From: UBA6902 sp964393845
Lineage (GTDB): Bacteria; Nitrospirota; Thermodesulfovibrionia; UBA6902
Reading direction: 5' to 3'
Length of the DNA: 64,000 nucleotides
NCBI GenBank assembly: GCA_964393845.1
Contig: CAYMUX010000001.1
Coordinates: forward strand, 36,090-100,089
The translations under genes were made by a program, and so were the position numbers. This document shows positions 47,870 to 57,226 of this stretch, one piece after another (position 1 is the stretch's first letter; each line of letters begins with the position of its first letter). The notes beneath the pieces were generated by a model. That model saw only the letters and a program-made list of their open reading frames with translations. It did no database searches and was not told the DNA's origin.

Positions 47870-48452
47870 GAAAATAATCAAGCAGACAATTAGCTTCATG
47901 ATAAGAATAATAATATTCCCCTTATATATGCTGTATCTCGTTTTCACATTATTTTCTGATAAGAATGGGGTCTTTCACAGCTTTTCACAGTTTCTGAGTC
48001 TTATGCCCGGCAAGTTTGGGAACTATATGAGAAAGGAGTTTTACCGACTATCACTTAAGCATTGTGATAGTGAATGCGCAATATGTTTTGGAACTATGAT
48101 CTCACGTGTGGATTCTGAAATCGGGAAGGGTGTATATATAGGGCCGAATTGCAATTTAGGTACGGTAAAGCTTGAAGATCATGTTACGCTTGGAAGCGGT
48201 GTCCATATACTCAGCGGCAAGCGGCAGCATAATTTCAATGAAATAGATGTCCCGATACAGGAGCAGGGCGGCACTTATGAAAAGGTCACGATAGGCGCTG
48301 ACACATGGATAGGAAACGGCGCAATCATTATGGATAACGTTGGCAAAAAATGCGTGATCGGCGCGGGAAGTGTGGTTGTTAAGGCGATAGAGGATTTTTC
48401 AATAGCGGCCGGCAACCCTGCAAAGGTCATTAGAAAGAGGGCACAGAACTGA
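47853..48452 (+). CDS. Left-handed beta-helix acyltransferase (WbbJ-like)
   Basis: 199 aa. After a hydrophobic N-terminal helix, hexapeptide repeats run from about 85 to 185 (GKGVYIGPNC, GADTWIGNGAIIM, GAGSVVV) and end in AAGNPAKVIRKR. This is the standard xenobiotic/serine acetyltransferase-type LbH fold with acetyl-CoA as usual donor. It likely O-acetylates a sugar of the repeat unit. The ATG lies 17 bases inside the GT4 gene and the stop shares one base with the next ATG, consistent with a coupled operon. Confidence 0.85.
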   Translation: MQGFLKKIIKQTISFMIRIIIFPLYMLYLVFTLFSDKNGVFHSFSQFLSLMPGKFGNYMRKEFYRLSLKHCDSECAICFGTMISRVDSEIGKGVYIGPNCNLGTVKLEDHVTLGSGVHILSGKRQHNFNEIDVPIQEQGGTYEKVTIGADTWIGNGAIIMDNVGKKCVIGAGSVVVKAIEDFSIAAGNPAKVIRKRAQN

Positions 48453-50335
48453 TGTGCGGGATTACCGGCATATATAATTACAGAGATAGCAGGCCTGTGA
48501 ATGAGCTGCTTCTGAAGGACATGACATCTGCCCTGAAACACCGGGGGCCTGATGGAGAAGGTTACTACGTAAATGGCTGCGTAGGTATGGGGCATAGACG
48601 GTTGAGCATAATTGATCTCGAAGGAGGCAGCCAGCCTATTTACAACGAGAAAAAGGACATCAGCATTGTATTTAACGGTGAGATTTATAATTTCCCGGAG
48701 CTTAGAAAAGAACTGGTAAGCAAGGGGCATGTCTTCTATACAAATACCGATACAGAGGCAATAGTTCATCTCTATGAAGAAATGGGTGACAGGTGTGTTG
48801 AAAGACTGAGGGGAATGTTCGCCTTTGCGCTGTGGGATGCTAAGAAAGGAAGATTGCTTCTTGCGAGAGACAGGGTCGGAAAAAAGCCCCTTTATTATTA
48901 TAACGATGGCAGCAGGATAATTTTTGCATCCGAGTTGAAATCGCTGTTGATTGACAAGACAATCCCAAGAGAAATTTTAACTGAGGCCTTGATTGATTAC
49001 CTTGTTTATCTGTGTATCATTGCCCCAAAAACCATTTTCAGGAATATATATAAATTATGCCCTGGCAATATCTTAAACTGTACATCAAATGGGGCATCAA
49101 TAAAAGAATACTGGGATCTTTCTTTCAGGAATGGTTCAGGTACTGATGAAAACCAATATATTAATGAGCTCACTAATCTCCTGAGAGAATCCGTCAACTG
49201 TCGCTTAATAAGTGATGTGCCGCTTGGGGCGTTTTTGAGTGGCGGGTTAGATTCCAGTACCATTGTCTGTCTGATGAGTGAATTAAAAAAAGAGCCGCCT
49301 GTTACTACCTCGATACGTTTCAGGGAGAAGCAGTTTGATGAGTCGGAATACGCGAGGTCTGTTGCAGATCATTTTTCAACTGAGCATTATGAAGAAATGG
49401 TCGAGTCTGATGCGGTTGATCAGATCGATGATATTATATGGCACCTCGATGAGCCTTTTGCAGATGCCTCTGCCATACCGACCTTCAACCTCTCCAGGGC
49501 GGCAAGAAAACATGTGAAAGTTGCATTAAGCGGCGATGGTGGAGATGAAATATTTGCCGGATACAGGAGATATTATTATGATGTCCTTGAAAATCGTGTA
49601 AGAAAGTTTATCCCTGAAATAATCCGCCGCTCCGTGATCCGTCCGATATCAGGCATTTACCCCCAGGCTGCATGGATTCCTCAGGTTTTAAGGGCGAAGA
49701 CATTTTTGAAGAACATAAGTTCTTCTCAACAAATGAGCCACTTTAATACGCTCTCTGTTTTTAACGATGAAGACATATCCGGCATTTTAAGCGGTGACAC
49801 GGCTTCATCGTTAAACGGTTATCATCCTTTCTCGGTAATGGACAAATACTACATGAAAACAGGCGATATTGATGAACTCTCAAAGGTATTATACGTTGAC
49901 TTCAAGACTTATCTGCCTGACCGCATGCTTGTTAAAGTTGACAGGATGAGCATGGCCCAATCGCTTGAGGTGCGCAGCCCGCTCCTTGATCATAAACTTG
50001 TTGAATATGCAGCCGGTATTCCTTCAGGGCTGAAACTGAAAGGCAAGGAGGGGAAATATATCCTGAAGAAAATTATGTCTGCAAGGCTGCCTGATAAAGT
50101 CATTTCAAGAGCAAAAAAAGGATTTGATGTACCATTAGACTTATGGTTTCGTAATCAACTGAAGGTCAAAGCTAATGAGCGCATATTTCGATCTAATGCA
50201 TTTTCAAGGGAATTCTTTAATTATGACTTTGTTGAAAAGATGTGGAGTGAGCACCAGCATGGTACAGTAAACTGGGGCCAGCATCTTTGGAATATTTATG
50301 TGTTGGAGATTTGGGCAGACAGGGTTTTGAAATAA
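48452..50335 (+). CDS. Asparagine synthase-type amidotransferase, exosortase-locus type
   Basis: 627 aa. Cys2 of MCGITGIY is the N-terminal nucleophile for glutamine hydrolysis, followed by HRGPDGEGYY and FNGEIYNF. The synthetase half has the PP-loop SGGLDSST near 260 and SGDGGDEIFAGY near 355. These are all the parts of a working glutamine-dependent asparagine synthetase-like enzyme. Copies in EPS loci (the XrtA/PEP-CTERM amidotransferase type) are thought to amidate a uronic acid or other carboxylate in the glycan. The ATG overlaps the stop of the acyltransferase (TGATG). Confidence 0.9.
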   Translation: MCGITGIYNYRDSRPVNELLLKDMTSALKHRGPDGEGYYVNGCVGMGHRRLSIIDLEGGSQPIYNEKKDISIVFNGEIYNFPELRKELVSKGHVFYTNTDTEAIVHLYEEMGDRCVERLRGMFAFALWDAKKGRLLLARDRVGKKPLYYYNDGSRIIFASELKSLLIDKTIPREILTEALIDYLVYLCIIAPKTIFRNIYKLCPGNILNCTSNGASIKEYWDLSFRNGSGTDENQYINELTNLLRESVNCRLISDVPLGAFLSGGLDSSTIVCLMSELKKEPPVTTSIRFREKQFDESEYARSVADHFSTEHYEEMVESDAVDQIDDIIWHLDEPFADASAIPTFNLSRAARKHVKVALSGDGGDEIFAGYRRYYYDVLENRVRKFIPEIIRRSVIRPISGIYPQAAWIPQVLRAKTFLKNISSSQQMSHFNTLSVFNDEDISGILSGDTASSLNGYHPFSVMDKYYMKTGDIDELSKVLYVDFKTYLPDRMLVKVDRMSMAQSLEVRSPLLDHKLVEYAAGIPSGLKLKGKEGKYILKKIMSARLPDKVISRAKKGFDVPLDLWFRNQLKVKANERIFRSNAFSREFFNYDFVEKMWSEHQHGTVNWGQHLWNIYVLEIWADRVLK

Positions 50336-50365
50336 TATATTTTCTGGGTAAGTATTCAAATCGAT

Positions 50366-52837
50366 ATGCACCGCACTGAAAGAGTAAAAATAATTGTCGA
50401 AGAGACATTGGGAATTGAGCGAAGCGGGGAACCAGTTACTATTGGCATTCCATTTCCTCAGGGAGTGGCAGATGATAAAAAAAATATAATCCTTATTGAT
50501 AAAGATGAAAATTCCATTCCCTTGCAAACACAAACCTTAGCGGTTTGGCCTGATAAAAGCGTAAAGTGGTTGTTAATGGATTTCAAAGCTGATTGTCCTC
50601 CAAATTCAGTATCACATTATTATTTGACAATCGATAACTCATTGACAGGGCACTCCCCGGATAATGACATTATGAGAATAGCAGATAACAGTGATTTTTT
50701 AACCATTGATACCGGGAAGGCTTTATTTGTCCTGGACAAAAAAACCTTTAATCCTTTCAGGAGTGTTCAAATAAAAGTAGATGAGCTTATTGATGCTCGA
50801 AGCAGTTTTGTGACATTGCGAGATAGTAATAATAAAGATTTTTATCCGGTGATAAATAAAATGGATGTTGAAACCATGGGAGAATTGAGAAGCACCATCA
50901 GGGCAGAGGGGCATTTTAAATCAACAGAACATAAAATTTTCTGTGATTTTTTTACGCGACTACATTTTTACACGGGGAGAAGCATAGTAAAGATAGAATT
51001 TACTATCAGAAACCCAAAAGCCGCAAGACATCCCGGAGGCTTATGGGACCTTGGAGATCCCGGTTCTATTTTCTTTAAAGATTTATCGATAATATTTTCA
51101 TTAAAATCAACTTCCAAAACAAATATTATGTGGAAAACTCAACTCACTAATCCTTTTAACTCAACAACCTCAAGTAGTTTGAAAATTTATCAGGATTCAA
51201 GCGGGGGTGAGAACTGGGACAGCCCCAATCATGTAAACAGATACGGGAAGGTAACAAACAGTTTCAGAGGATATAAGGTTACTACTGATGATTTATTGGA
51301 GGAAGGTCATAGGGCGACTCCTTCATTAACTATTTTGTCTAGCGGCAAATCAATCACAGCAGTTATCCCAAGCTTCTGGCAGAATTTCCCCAAATCGATT
51401 GAGGCTGACAATAATACATTAAAACTAAAACTTTTTCCTGAGCAGTATGATGATCTGTTTGAACTGCAGGGCGGGGAACAAAAAACTCATACTGTCTATG
51501 TCCAGTTTGAATCAGAAGCAGATAACGTGATAAATCTGGATTGGACAGAGAGGCCTCTAATCGTAAAAAACAGCCCTGAATGGTATGCGAGAAGTATGGC
51601 TTTGGGGTACGTGTCGCCGCAAAGCGAAGATAAAAATATTGTATACCAGACGCTTGTTGATAAGGCGATTAAAGGACCTGATTCTTTCTTTGAACTCAGA
51701 GAAAAGATTGATGAGTACGGATGGCGTAATTTCGGAGACGTGTATGCAAGTCATGAGGTCGTATTTTACAAGGGGAAGTTATTTCCCTTTGTTTCTCATT
51801 ATAACAACCAGTATGATATCATTAATGCATGTGTACTGCAGTTCTGCAGGTCAGGAGATGTAAGGTGGTTTGAATTGCTGAGAGATCTTGCCCGGCATGT
51901 AGCAGATACGGATATATATCACACCAGGGACGATAGGCCCGCATATAACGGTGGCCATTTCTGGCATACTGATCACTTCATGCATGCACAAACGTCCACT
52001 CACCGTGCTTTTTCAAAAAAGAACGTTGGTGTCAACGGAATGAAATTCTATGGCGGCGGGCCTTCAACGGAAAATTGTTATACAACCGGTTTAAAGAATC
52101 ATTACTTACTTACCGGAGATGTTATTTCAAGAGATGCGGTAATTGAGCTCGCTGAATGGAGTATGAATAGAAAAATACCGGAGATGAGTCCAATGGGGAT
52201 TGCCAGGAAAGTAAAAAAGATAATATCGGACCTCCTGAATGAATTTTCCAATGCGCCTGGGCGTGGAGAAGCAAACGCTATTAATACTCTACTGGATGCT
52301 TATGAACTTACAGATGACAGGAGATATCTTTCGAGGAGCGAAACCATAATAAGACAGTTCATAAGTCCCGCAGACGACATTCACAGATTGAATCAGCAGC
52401 AGATTGAGCTCAGATGGTTTTATTTAATCTTTCTCCAGTCAGTCGGTAAATATCTTGACGTTAAGGATAACATGGAAGAGAGGGATAAAATGTATGATTA
52501 CGCAAAGAACAGCCTGCTTTACCATGCAGAATGGATGCTGAAAAATGAAGTGCCGTATAAGCAGATGTTTCATGCCGTTGAAATCCCAAGTTCGACATGG
52601 CCTGCACATGATGTTCGGAAAAGCGCTGTATTTGACTATGCGTATAAATATGCTGATAACAATACAAGAAATGAATTCAGGGCAAAGGCTGAATACTTTT
52701 TTAATAAAGCTATCGAGGATGTAATGTCTTTTAATGATGAATCCATAGCATTTGTGCGTCCATTGGCTGTGCTTATGCATTATGGTGTTATGCATACATA
52801 TTTTCAGAATGCATCTGATGATGCGGAATCTCTGTGA
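50366..52837 (+). CDS. PcRGLX/YetA-like carbohydrate-active protein
   Basis: 823 aa. The N-terminal ~90 residues (ERSGEPVTIGIPFPQG, WPDKSVKWLLMDF) match the RIFT-barrel opening of PcRGLX/YetA exo-rhamnogalacturonan lyase-like proteins. The middle is beta-rich, and the C-terminal 400 residues (GDVYASHEVVFYKG, HYNNQYD, HFWHTDHFMHAQ, ALTD-like YELTDDRRYL) look like an alpha/alpha toroid. No signal peptide is visible, which is odd for a lyase or hydrolase and suggests cytoplasmic editing of precursor glycan or non-classical export. No ribosome site is evident. Family recognition is moderate; activity is unknown. Confidence 0.6.
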   Translation: MHRTERVKIIVEETLGIERSGEPVTIGIPFPQGVADDKKNIILIDKDENSIPLQTQTLAVWPDKSVKWLLMDFKADCPPNSVSHYYLTIDNSLTGHSPDNDIMRIADNSDFLTIDTGKALFVLDKKTFNPFRSVQIKVDELIDARSSFVTLRDSNNKDFYPVINKMDVETMGELRSTIRAEGHFKSTEHKIFCDFFTRLHFYTGRSIVKIEFTIRNPKAARHPGGLWDLGDPGSIFFKDLSIIFSLKSTSKTNIMWKTQLTNPFNSTTSSSLKIYQDSSGGENWDSPNHVNRYGKVTNSFRGYKVTTDDLLEEGHRATPSLTILSSGKSITAVIPSFWQNFPKSIEADNNTLKLKLFPEQYDDLFELQGGEQKTHTVYVQFESEADNVINLDWTERPLIVKNSPEWYARSMALGYVSPQSEDKNIVYQTLVDKAIKGPDSFFELREKIDEYGWRNFGDVYASHEVVFYKGKLFPFVSHYNNQYDIINACVLQFCRSGDVRWFELLRDLARHVADTDIYHTRDDRPAYNGGHFWHTDHFMHAQTSTHRAFSKKNVGVNGMKFYGGGPSTENCYTTGLKNHYLLTGDVISRDAVIELAEWSMNRKIPEMSPMGIARKVKKIISDLLNEFSNAPGRGEANAINTLLDAYELTDDRRYLSRSETIIRQFISPADDIHRLNQQQIELRWFYLIFLQSVGKYLDVKDNMEERDKMYDYAKNSLLYHAEWMLKNEVPYKQMFHAVEIPSSTWPAHDVRKSAVFDYAYKYADNNTRNEFRAKAEYFFNKAIEDVMSFNDESIAFVRPLAVLMHYGVMHTYFQNASDDAESL

Positions 52838-54006
52838 GAAAGATCAGGGTATTGCAGTTTGGCAGCAGCAACGGACTCTTTGGCGCCGAGAGGTGGATCC
52901 TGGCGTTAGTGAGATACTGTGATGCCAGTCAGGTTGAAAATTTAATCGTTACGATCAAAGACGCACCGAACGCGCAAATAGACCTGATCGACAAAGCATC
53001 GGAAATGGGATTTGAGACCGACCTGATCCATGCGAGAGGCCCGTATGACCCGGGAACTATATTAAGCACAGTATCGCTTATCAGGAAACATCGCATTGAT
53101 ATAATACATACCCACGGATATAAATCGGATATAATCGGTTGTATGGCAGCAAAAATCGCTGGAATTCCGGTCATCAGCACTCCACACGGTTCCGAGCTGC
53201 CCAATAATCCCAAGTTGAATGTATATGTTAAGATCGGGGACTGGTTTCTTAAACGGGTAGACCTGATTGTCCCTGTTTCAGAAGGATTAAAAAAAGAGTA
53301 TATGGAAAAAGGTTTCAGTCATGAAAAGGTCAAGGTGATCAATAACGGTGTGGACATACTTGAGGTCGAAGCCGTTGTCCCTGATGCTAAACTAACCTCT
53401 GAAAAAAGGCAAAACGGCCTTAAGATTGTGGGATATATCGGACAATTGATAGAGAGGAAAGGACTGCAGAATCTTATAAAAGCAATTAAGATAGTGATAG
53501 AAGAGATCAATGCCAAACTGCTGCTGATTGGCACCGGTCCAACCAAAGGTGAACTGGAAAAATTAGCTGAGAATGAAGTCCTTTCCGGACACGTGGACTT
53601 TCTCGGGTTCCGGACGGACAGGCTTGAGCTGCTTAAATGCTTCGATGTCTTTGCATTGCCATCGCACCTTGAAGGCATTCCAAGAGTGGTTATGGAGGCA
53701 ATGACAGCTAAAATTCCGGTAGTAGCGTCTGATATCCCCGGGGTGAGGGACCTTGTGAGTCAGGGTGAAACAGGTCTTCTGGTTCCGACTGATTCACCCG
53801 ATCAATTGGCCGGTGCAATCATTGAGCTTTTGAAAGATCCGGTAAAAACCGATAAAATAACCTTGAACGCTTATGAGCATGTAAAGACAAATTATTCAGC
53901 GGAGAGGATGTCTGGTGAATACACTGAGCTTTATGAAAAGCTGCTAACCGGAAAGGGAAGCGCATTTTCAGGTTACCGCAATATGGAGAAGAATGATGGG
54001 ACATAA
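52834..54006 (+). CDS. GT4 glycosyltransferase
   Basis: 390 aa GT-B enzyme. The N-terminal QFGSSNGLFGAERWILAL resembles the acceptor-side glycine loop. The linker NNGVDI, the GYIGQLIERKG strand, GFRTDR and the donor motif LEGIPRVVMEAMTAKIPVV are complete. GTG start overlaps the preceding stop by four bases. The last residues (MEKNDGT) coincide with the start of the phosphodiesterase-gene remnant in another frame. It adds a sugar to a lipid-linked intermediate in the cytoplasm; specificity unknown. Confidence 0.88.
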   Translation: MRKIRVLQFGSSNGLFGAERWILALVRYCDASQVENLIVTIKDAPNAQIDLIDKASEMGFETDLIHARGPYDPGTILSTVSLIRKHRIDIIHTHGYKSDIIGCMAAKIAGIPVISTPHGSELPNNPKLNVYVKIGDWFLKRVDLIVPVSEGLKKEYMEKGFSHEKVKVINNGVDILEVEAVVPDAKLTSEKRQNGLKIVGYIGQLIERKGLQNLIKAIKIVIEEINAKLLLIGTGPTKGELEKLAENEVLSGHVDFLGFRTDRLELLKCFDVFALPSHLEGIPRVVMEAMTAKIPVVASDIPGVRDLVSQGETGLLVPTDSPDQLAGAIIELLKDPVKTDKITLNAYEHVKTNYSAERMSGEYTELYEKLLTGKGSAFSGYRNMEKNDGT

Positions 54007-54058
54007 AAAAGTATTTGTTATCGGCCTCGACGAGTTATTACAATCCTGCATCAATTGA
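53993..54058 (+). pseudogene. 5' remnant of an alkaline phosphatase/phosphodiesterase-family gene
   Basis: A 21-codon reading frame starts ATGATG at 53993, five to nine bases after GGAGAAG, and reads MMGHKKVFVIGLDELLQSCIN before a stop. KKVFVIGLD is how alkaline-phosphatase/phosphodiesterase-family proteins typically begin; compare KKVVVLGLDGMD at 27166 and KKFIILGIDGMD at 29280. The conserved Gly after the Asp is missing and the rest does not match, so the gene looks deleted right after its first codons. The good ribosome site and overlap with the GT4 gene suggest it was once a translated operon member. It may still be made as a tiny peptide. The match is short, so chance cannot be excluded. 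Confidence 0.4.
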
Positions 54059-54134
54059 TTGTGTATAAAATCAGTTTCAGCAATAGTGCGAATGATCTGA
54101 GAATTAACATTCCGGTTTGTTTGGGAGGAAAAGA

Positions 54135-55058
54135 ATGAAGTCAACCCCATTTTGTGTAATAGGTATAGGCCGTTCCGGTACGACCTTGCTGAGGCTGATG
54201 CTTCATAACCATCCCCGCATAGCAATCCCTTATGAGAGCCACTTTATAATTGATTATTGTAATAGATTAGAAGAATATGGAAATCTGGACAATGATGATA
54301 ACGCCCGTCTGCTTATAAAAAACATTTTAAATGAGCCGATCATTAAAATGTGGGACTACATATTCGATGCGGAACGGGTATTGGATAATGTTAAAGAACG
54401 GTCTTTGAGAGGCATCATTGATGCTATTTATAGAGAATATGCCTTTAGTCAAGGGAAAGAGCGATGGGGTGACAAGTCTGATTATCTTGATCGTCTTGAT
54501 ATCCTGAGCAAAGTCTTCCCTGATGCCCAGTTTATTCATATTATCAGGGATGGGCGGGATGTGGCTGGCTCGGTAATAAAAATGCCTTGGGGACCGAGTG
54601 ACGTGATAGAAGCCGCTGAATGGTGGAATAATCATGTCTGGGTAGCTCATAGAATGGGAGCGGTTTTAGGGGAGAAACGTTATATCGAAGTATTCTATGA
54701 AAAACTGGTAGAAAATCCCGAGAAAGAGCTTAAACGTTTATGTGCTTTTTTAGATGAAGAATATTCAGCAGATATGTTGAACTATCATAAGAGGTCCGGT
54801 AAATCCATCCCTAACGACAGGAAATGGCAGCATTACAATGTTAATGCATCTCCCAATACATCAAGAGCTTACTCCTGGAAACGTGAGATGAATCCCTATG
54901 ATGTTGCAGTGTTTAATAAGTACGCCCATAAAATGTTGCAGGAACTGGATTACGAGTGCTCAACTAAAAATACGACAGGGTGTGCTGTTTATTGGCAGGT
55001 TGTTAAAACATATGCTGGGAGATTTATGAAACTGATTATGGCTGCTCTTAAAAAATAA
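54135..55058 (+). CDS. Sulfotransferase family protein
   Basis: 307 aa. PAPS-binding P-loop GIGRSGTTLLR near residue 9 and the 3'-phosphate loop IIRDGRDVAGSVI near 137 identify a sulfotransferase. The frame opens at TTG 54117, but GGAGGA at 54124-54129 clearly selects the ATG at 54135. The closing TRAYSWKREM region is typical of sugar or glycan sulfotransferases. It acts in the cytoplasm on a nucleotide- or lipid-linked sugar. It is a paralogue of the gene at 59609. A 76-base spacer with a 10-base palindrome (ATCAATTGAT at 54050-54059) separates it from the upstream remnant. Confidence 0.88.
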   Translation: MKSTPFCVIGIGRSGTTLLRLMLHNHPRIAIPYESHFIIDYCNRLEEYGNLDNDDNARLLIKNILNEPIIKMWDYIFDAERVLDNVKERSLRGIIDAIYREYAFSQGKERWGDKSDYLDRLDILSKVFPDAQFIHIIRDGRDVAGSVIKMPWGPSDVIEAAEWWNNHVWVAHRMGAVLGEKRYIEVFYEKLVENPEKELKRLCAFLDEEYSADMLNYHKRSGKSIPNDRKWQHYNVNASPNTSRAYSWKREMNPYDVAVFNKYAHKMLQELDYECSTKNTTGCAVYWQVVKTYAGRFMKLIMAALKK

Positions 55059-55142
55059 ATGGTGGAAGCGTGGATAAAAAGACACATTGAAACTGGGCAG
55101 TAGACAACATAAAAATGCGTTGTTCAGATTTGCATAATATTG

Positions 55143-56534
55143 ATGAATAAAAATTTATTGTACCAAAACTCACCTGCGTGGCTGCAGACGTTATTATTAA
55201 ATTTATATTCTTTTAATTTATATAATAGACGATACAATAAACAATTTTGGAAATTGATGGATGAATTTAAAGATAATGAGACGTTAAGCAAACATGAGAT
55301 TGGAGAGTATCAGGATGAAAAGTTAAGGGACCTCATCAAACATGCATACGATAATGTACCATATTATACGGAACGAATGAGAGCGTTGAAATTACTTCCT
55401 TCGGATATCAGAGGACAAAGTGATTTATATAAATTACCTGTTCTTTCAAGGAATGATATTAAGAATAATTTCAAAAAACTAAGAGCTATAAATTATCCGA
55501 AAAAAAAACTTATATTGGGGCACACAAGCGGTACAACTGGATCACCATTGGAGTTATATTGGGACCACATGGTTGAAAAAGTCCATCATGTAGCTGATTG
55601 GAGGCAGAAGATTTGGGCTGGTATAAAATTTGGTAACAGATACGCATCGTTACAGGGAAGAACCATTGTTCCAATTGCAAGAAAAAGACCACCATTTTGG
55701 AAAACAAACTACTTGAATAATCAACTATTTTTGTCTTCATTCCATCTCAAAAAGGGAAATATCCCATATTATATTGACAAAATAACTTCTTTTAAGCCGA
55801 TTGCAATTGAAGGATATCCATCTACTGTATTTATCCTTGCTAAGTATTTATTGTCAAATAAAACTGTTATTCCATTGAAGGCAGTTTTAACATCATCAGA
55901 AACCCTGTTCCCATTGCAAAGAGAGTCTATAGAGGCAGCTTTTCAATGCAAAGTATTTGATTTTTATGGTATGGCAGAAAGAGTGGTTTATGCAAGTGAA
56001 TGTGAATTTCATGAAGGACAGCATTTGAATCTTGATTATGGAATAACAGAAATTTTAGATGGGAATGGCGAACTCGTTCCTGAGGGGAGAATTGGCAGGA
56101 TAGTAGCTACCGGATTGTGGAATTTTGGGATGCCCTTGATAAGATACAGGACAAGTGATACTACTACTGTAAAGAGTAAAGGGTGTTCTTGTGGAAGGAT
56201 CTTCCCATTAACAGATGGCATAACTACTAAAGATGAGGATATAATCAGTACCCCAGATGGACGATTAATTTCCTCCTCTGTCCTGACGCATCCATTCAAA
56301 CCTATGCATAATATAGAGGAATCACAAATAATTCAAGAAAGGCTAGATCAGTTAGTTATTAAGATAGTAAAAAAAGAGAGTTATACGAAGAAAGATGAAG
56401 AAAAATTGATTAGTGCTTTTAAAGATAGATTAGGTGATGATATTAAATTTACTATCGAGTATGTTGATTCAATACCAAGAACAAAAAATGGCAAGTTCAA
56501 ATGGGTTATTTCTAAAGTAAAGCTAAAATTTTGA
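55143..56534 (+). CDS. Phenylacetate-CoA ligase/CapK-like adenylating protein
   Basis: 463 aa. The N-terminal LRDLIKHAYDNVPYYTERM, the P-loop-like HTSGTTGSP near 130, DFYGMAERVVYASE near 280 and the late GKFKWVI lysine loop mark the PaaK/CapK subfamily of AMP-forming ligases, usual in capsule loci. It would activate a carboxylic acid for transfer to a sugar. The ATG at 55143 is preferred over the adjoining TTG at 55140; no ribosome site is visible. It starts a block that looks markedly more AT-rich than the genes before, which may mean recent acquisition. It shares four bases with the next gene. Confidence 0.85.
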   Translation: MNKNLLYQNSPAWLQTLLLNLYSFNLYNRRYNKQFWKLMDEFKDNETLSKHEIGEYQDEKLRDLIKHAYDNVPYYTERMRALKLLPSDIRGQSDLYKLPVLSRNDIKNNFKKLRAINYPKKKLILGHTSGTTGSPLELYWDHMVEKVHHVADWRQKIWAGIKFGNRYASLQGRTIVPIARKRPPFWKTNYLNNQLFLSSFHLKKGNIPYYIDKITSFKPIAIEGYPSTVFILAKYLLSNKTVIPLKAVLTSSETLFPLQRESIEAAFQCKVFDFYGMAERVVYASECEFHEGQHLNLDYGITEILDGNGELVPEGRIGRIVATGLWNFGMPLIRYRTSDTTTVKSKGCSCGRIFPLTDGITTKDEDIISTPDGRLISSSVLTHPFKPMHNIEESQIIQERLDQLVIKIVKKESYTKKDEEKLISAFKDRLGDDIKFTIEYVDSIPRTKNGKFKWVISKVKLKF

Positions 56535-57226
56535 TAAATTATAGTCTTGTGAGCAAAAAAGCTGTTTTTATTATAAAGGTACTGAATGCATTAAGAGAAG
56601 ATCCAGGTCTCTTTATTCTTAGATTTATTTCCTTATTTTATAAGATATATTTACGAATGAAAAGAACAGTAAAGATTGGACAGGATTTAATTTTAAAGGG
56701 AATGCCTCTTATTCAAACAATTAATGGAGGCAGAATAATAATTGGGAATAACGTGACATTATATTCCTCAAATAGACAATATTTCGCCAATTTGTGCTCC
56801 CCGGTAAAATTATTAGTTGATCAGCCAGGTGCTGTTATCAATATTGGTGATAATTCGCGAATTAATGGCGCGTGTATCCATGCGACACAAAATATATTTA
56901 TTGGCAAGAATTGTTTGATCGCAGCAAACACATCCATAATTGATAGCGATGGTCATGACTTGTGCCTTGATAAGCCAGATAAGAGATTTAATTCATCTGG
57001 AATTTCAAAACCTATAATTATTGAGGATTTTGTATGGATTGGCCTAAATTGTGTCATAACAAAAGGCGTTACCATAGGATATGGATCTGTTATAGGTGCA
57101 AATAGTGTCGTCAAAAGCGATATTCCCTCTCACTCTCTGGCTGCTGGAAACCCTGCAAGAGTTATAAGGGGCATTAAGAACGAACAGAGAGCGGAGGATT
57201 GTCTAACTGAAAACAGTACTACATGA
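56531..57226 (+). CDS. Left-handed beta-helix acyltransferase
   Basis: 231 aa. Hexapeptide repeats run from about 65 to 210 (GNNVTLYS, GDNSRINGACI, GKNCLIAAN, GLNCVITKGVTIGYGS) and close with AAGNPARVIRG. The loop DSDGHD holds the usual active-site histidine. The TTG start overlaps the ligase gene by four bases and the 3' end overlaps the GT2 by four. With the PaaK-like ligase upstream, this pair could activate an acid and transfer it to a sugar (inference). AT-rich like its neighbours. Confidence 0.83.
   Translation: MINYSLVSKKAVFIIKVLNALREDPGLFILRFISLFYKIYLRMKRTVKIGQDLILKGMPLIQTINGGRIIIGNNVTLYSSNRQYFANLCSPVKLLVDQPGAVINIGDNSRINGACIHATQNIFIGKNCLIAANTSIIDSDGHDLCLDKPDKRFNSSGISKPIIIEDFVWIGLNCVITKGVTIGYGSVIGANSVVKSDIPSHSLAAGNPARVIRGIKNEQRAEDCLTENSTT

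Noticed and set aside
48275..48769. 164-codon reverse-strand open frame across two genes
   Set aside because: It spans the junction of the acyltransferase and amidotransferase genes, both well supported on the + strand.
54050..54059. ATCAATTGAT palindrome as an operator
   Set aside because: Ten-base AT-rich palindromes are frequent by chance and no second copy or promoter is nearby.
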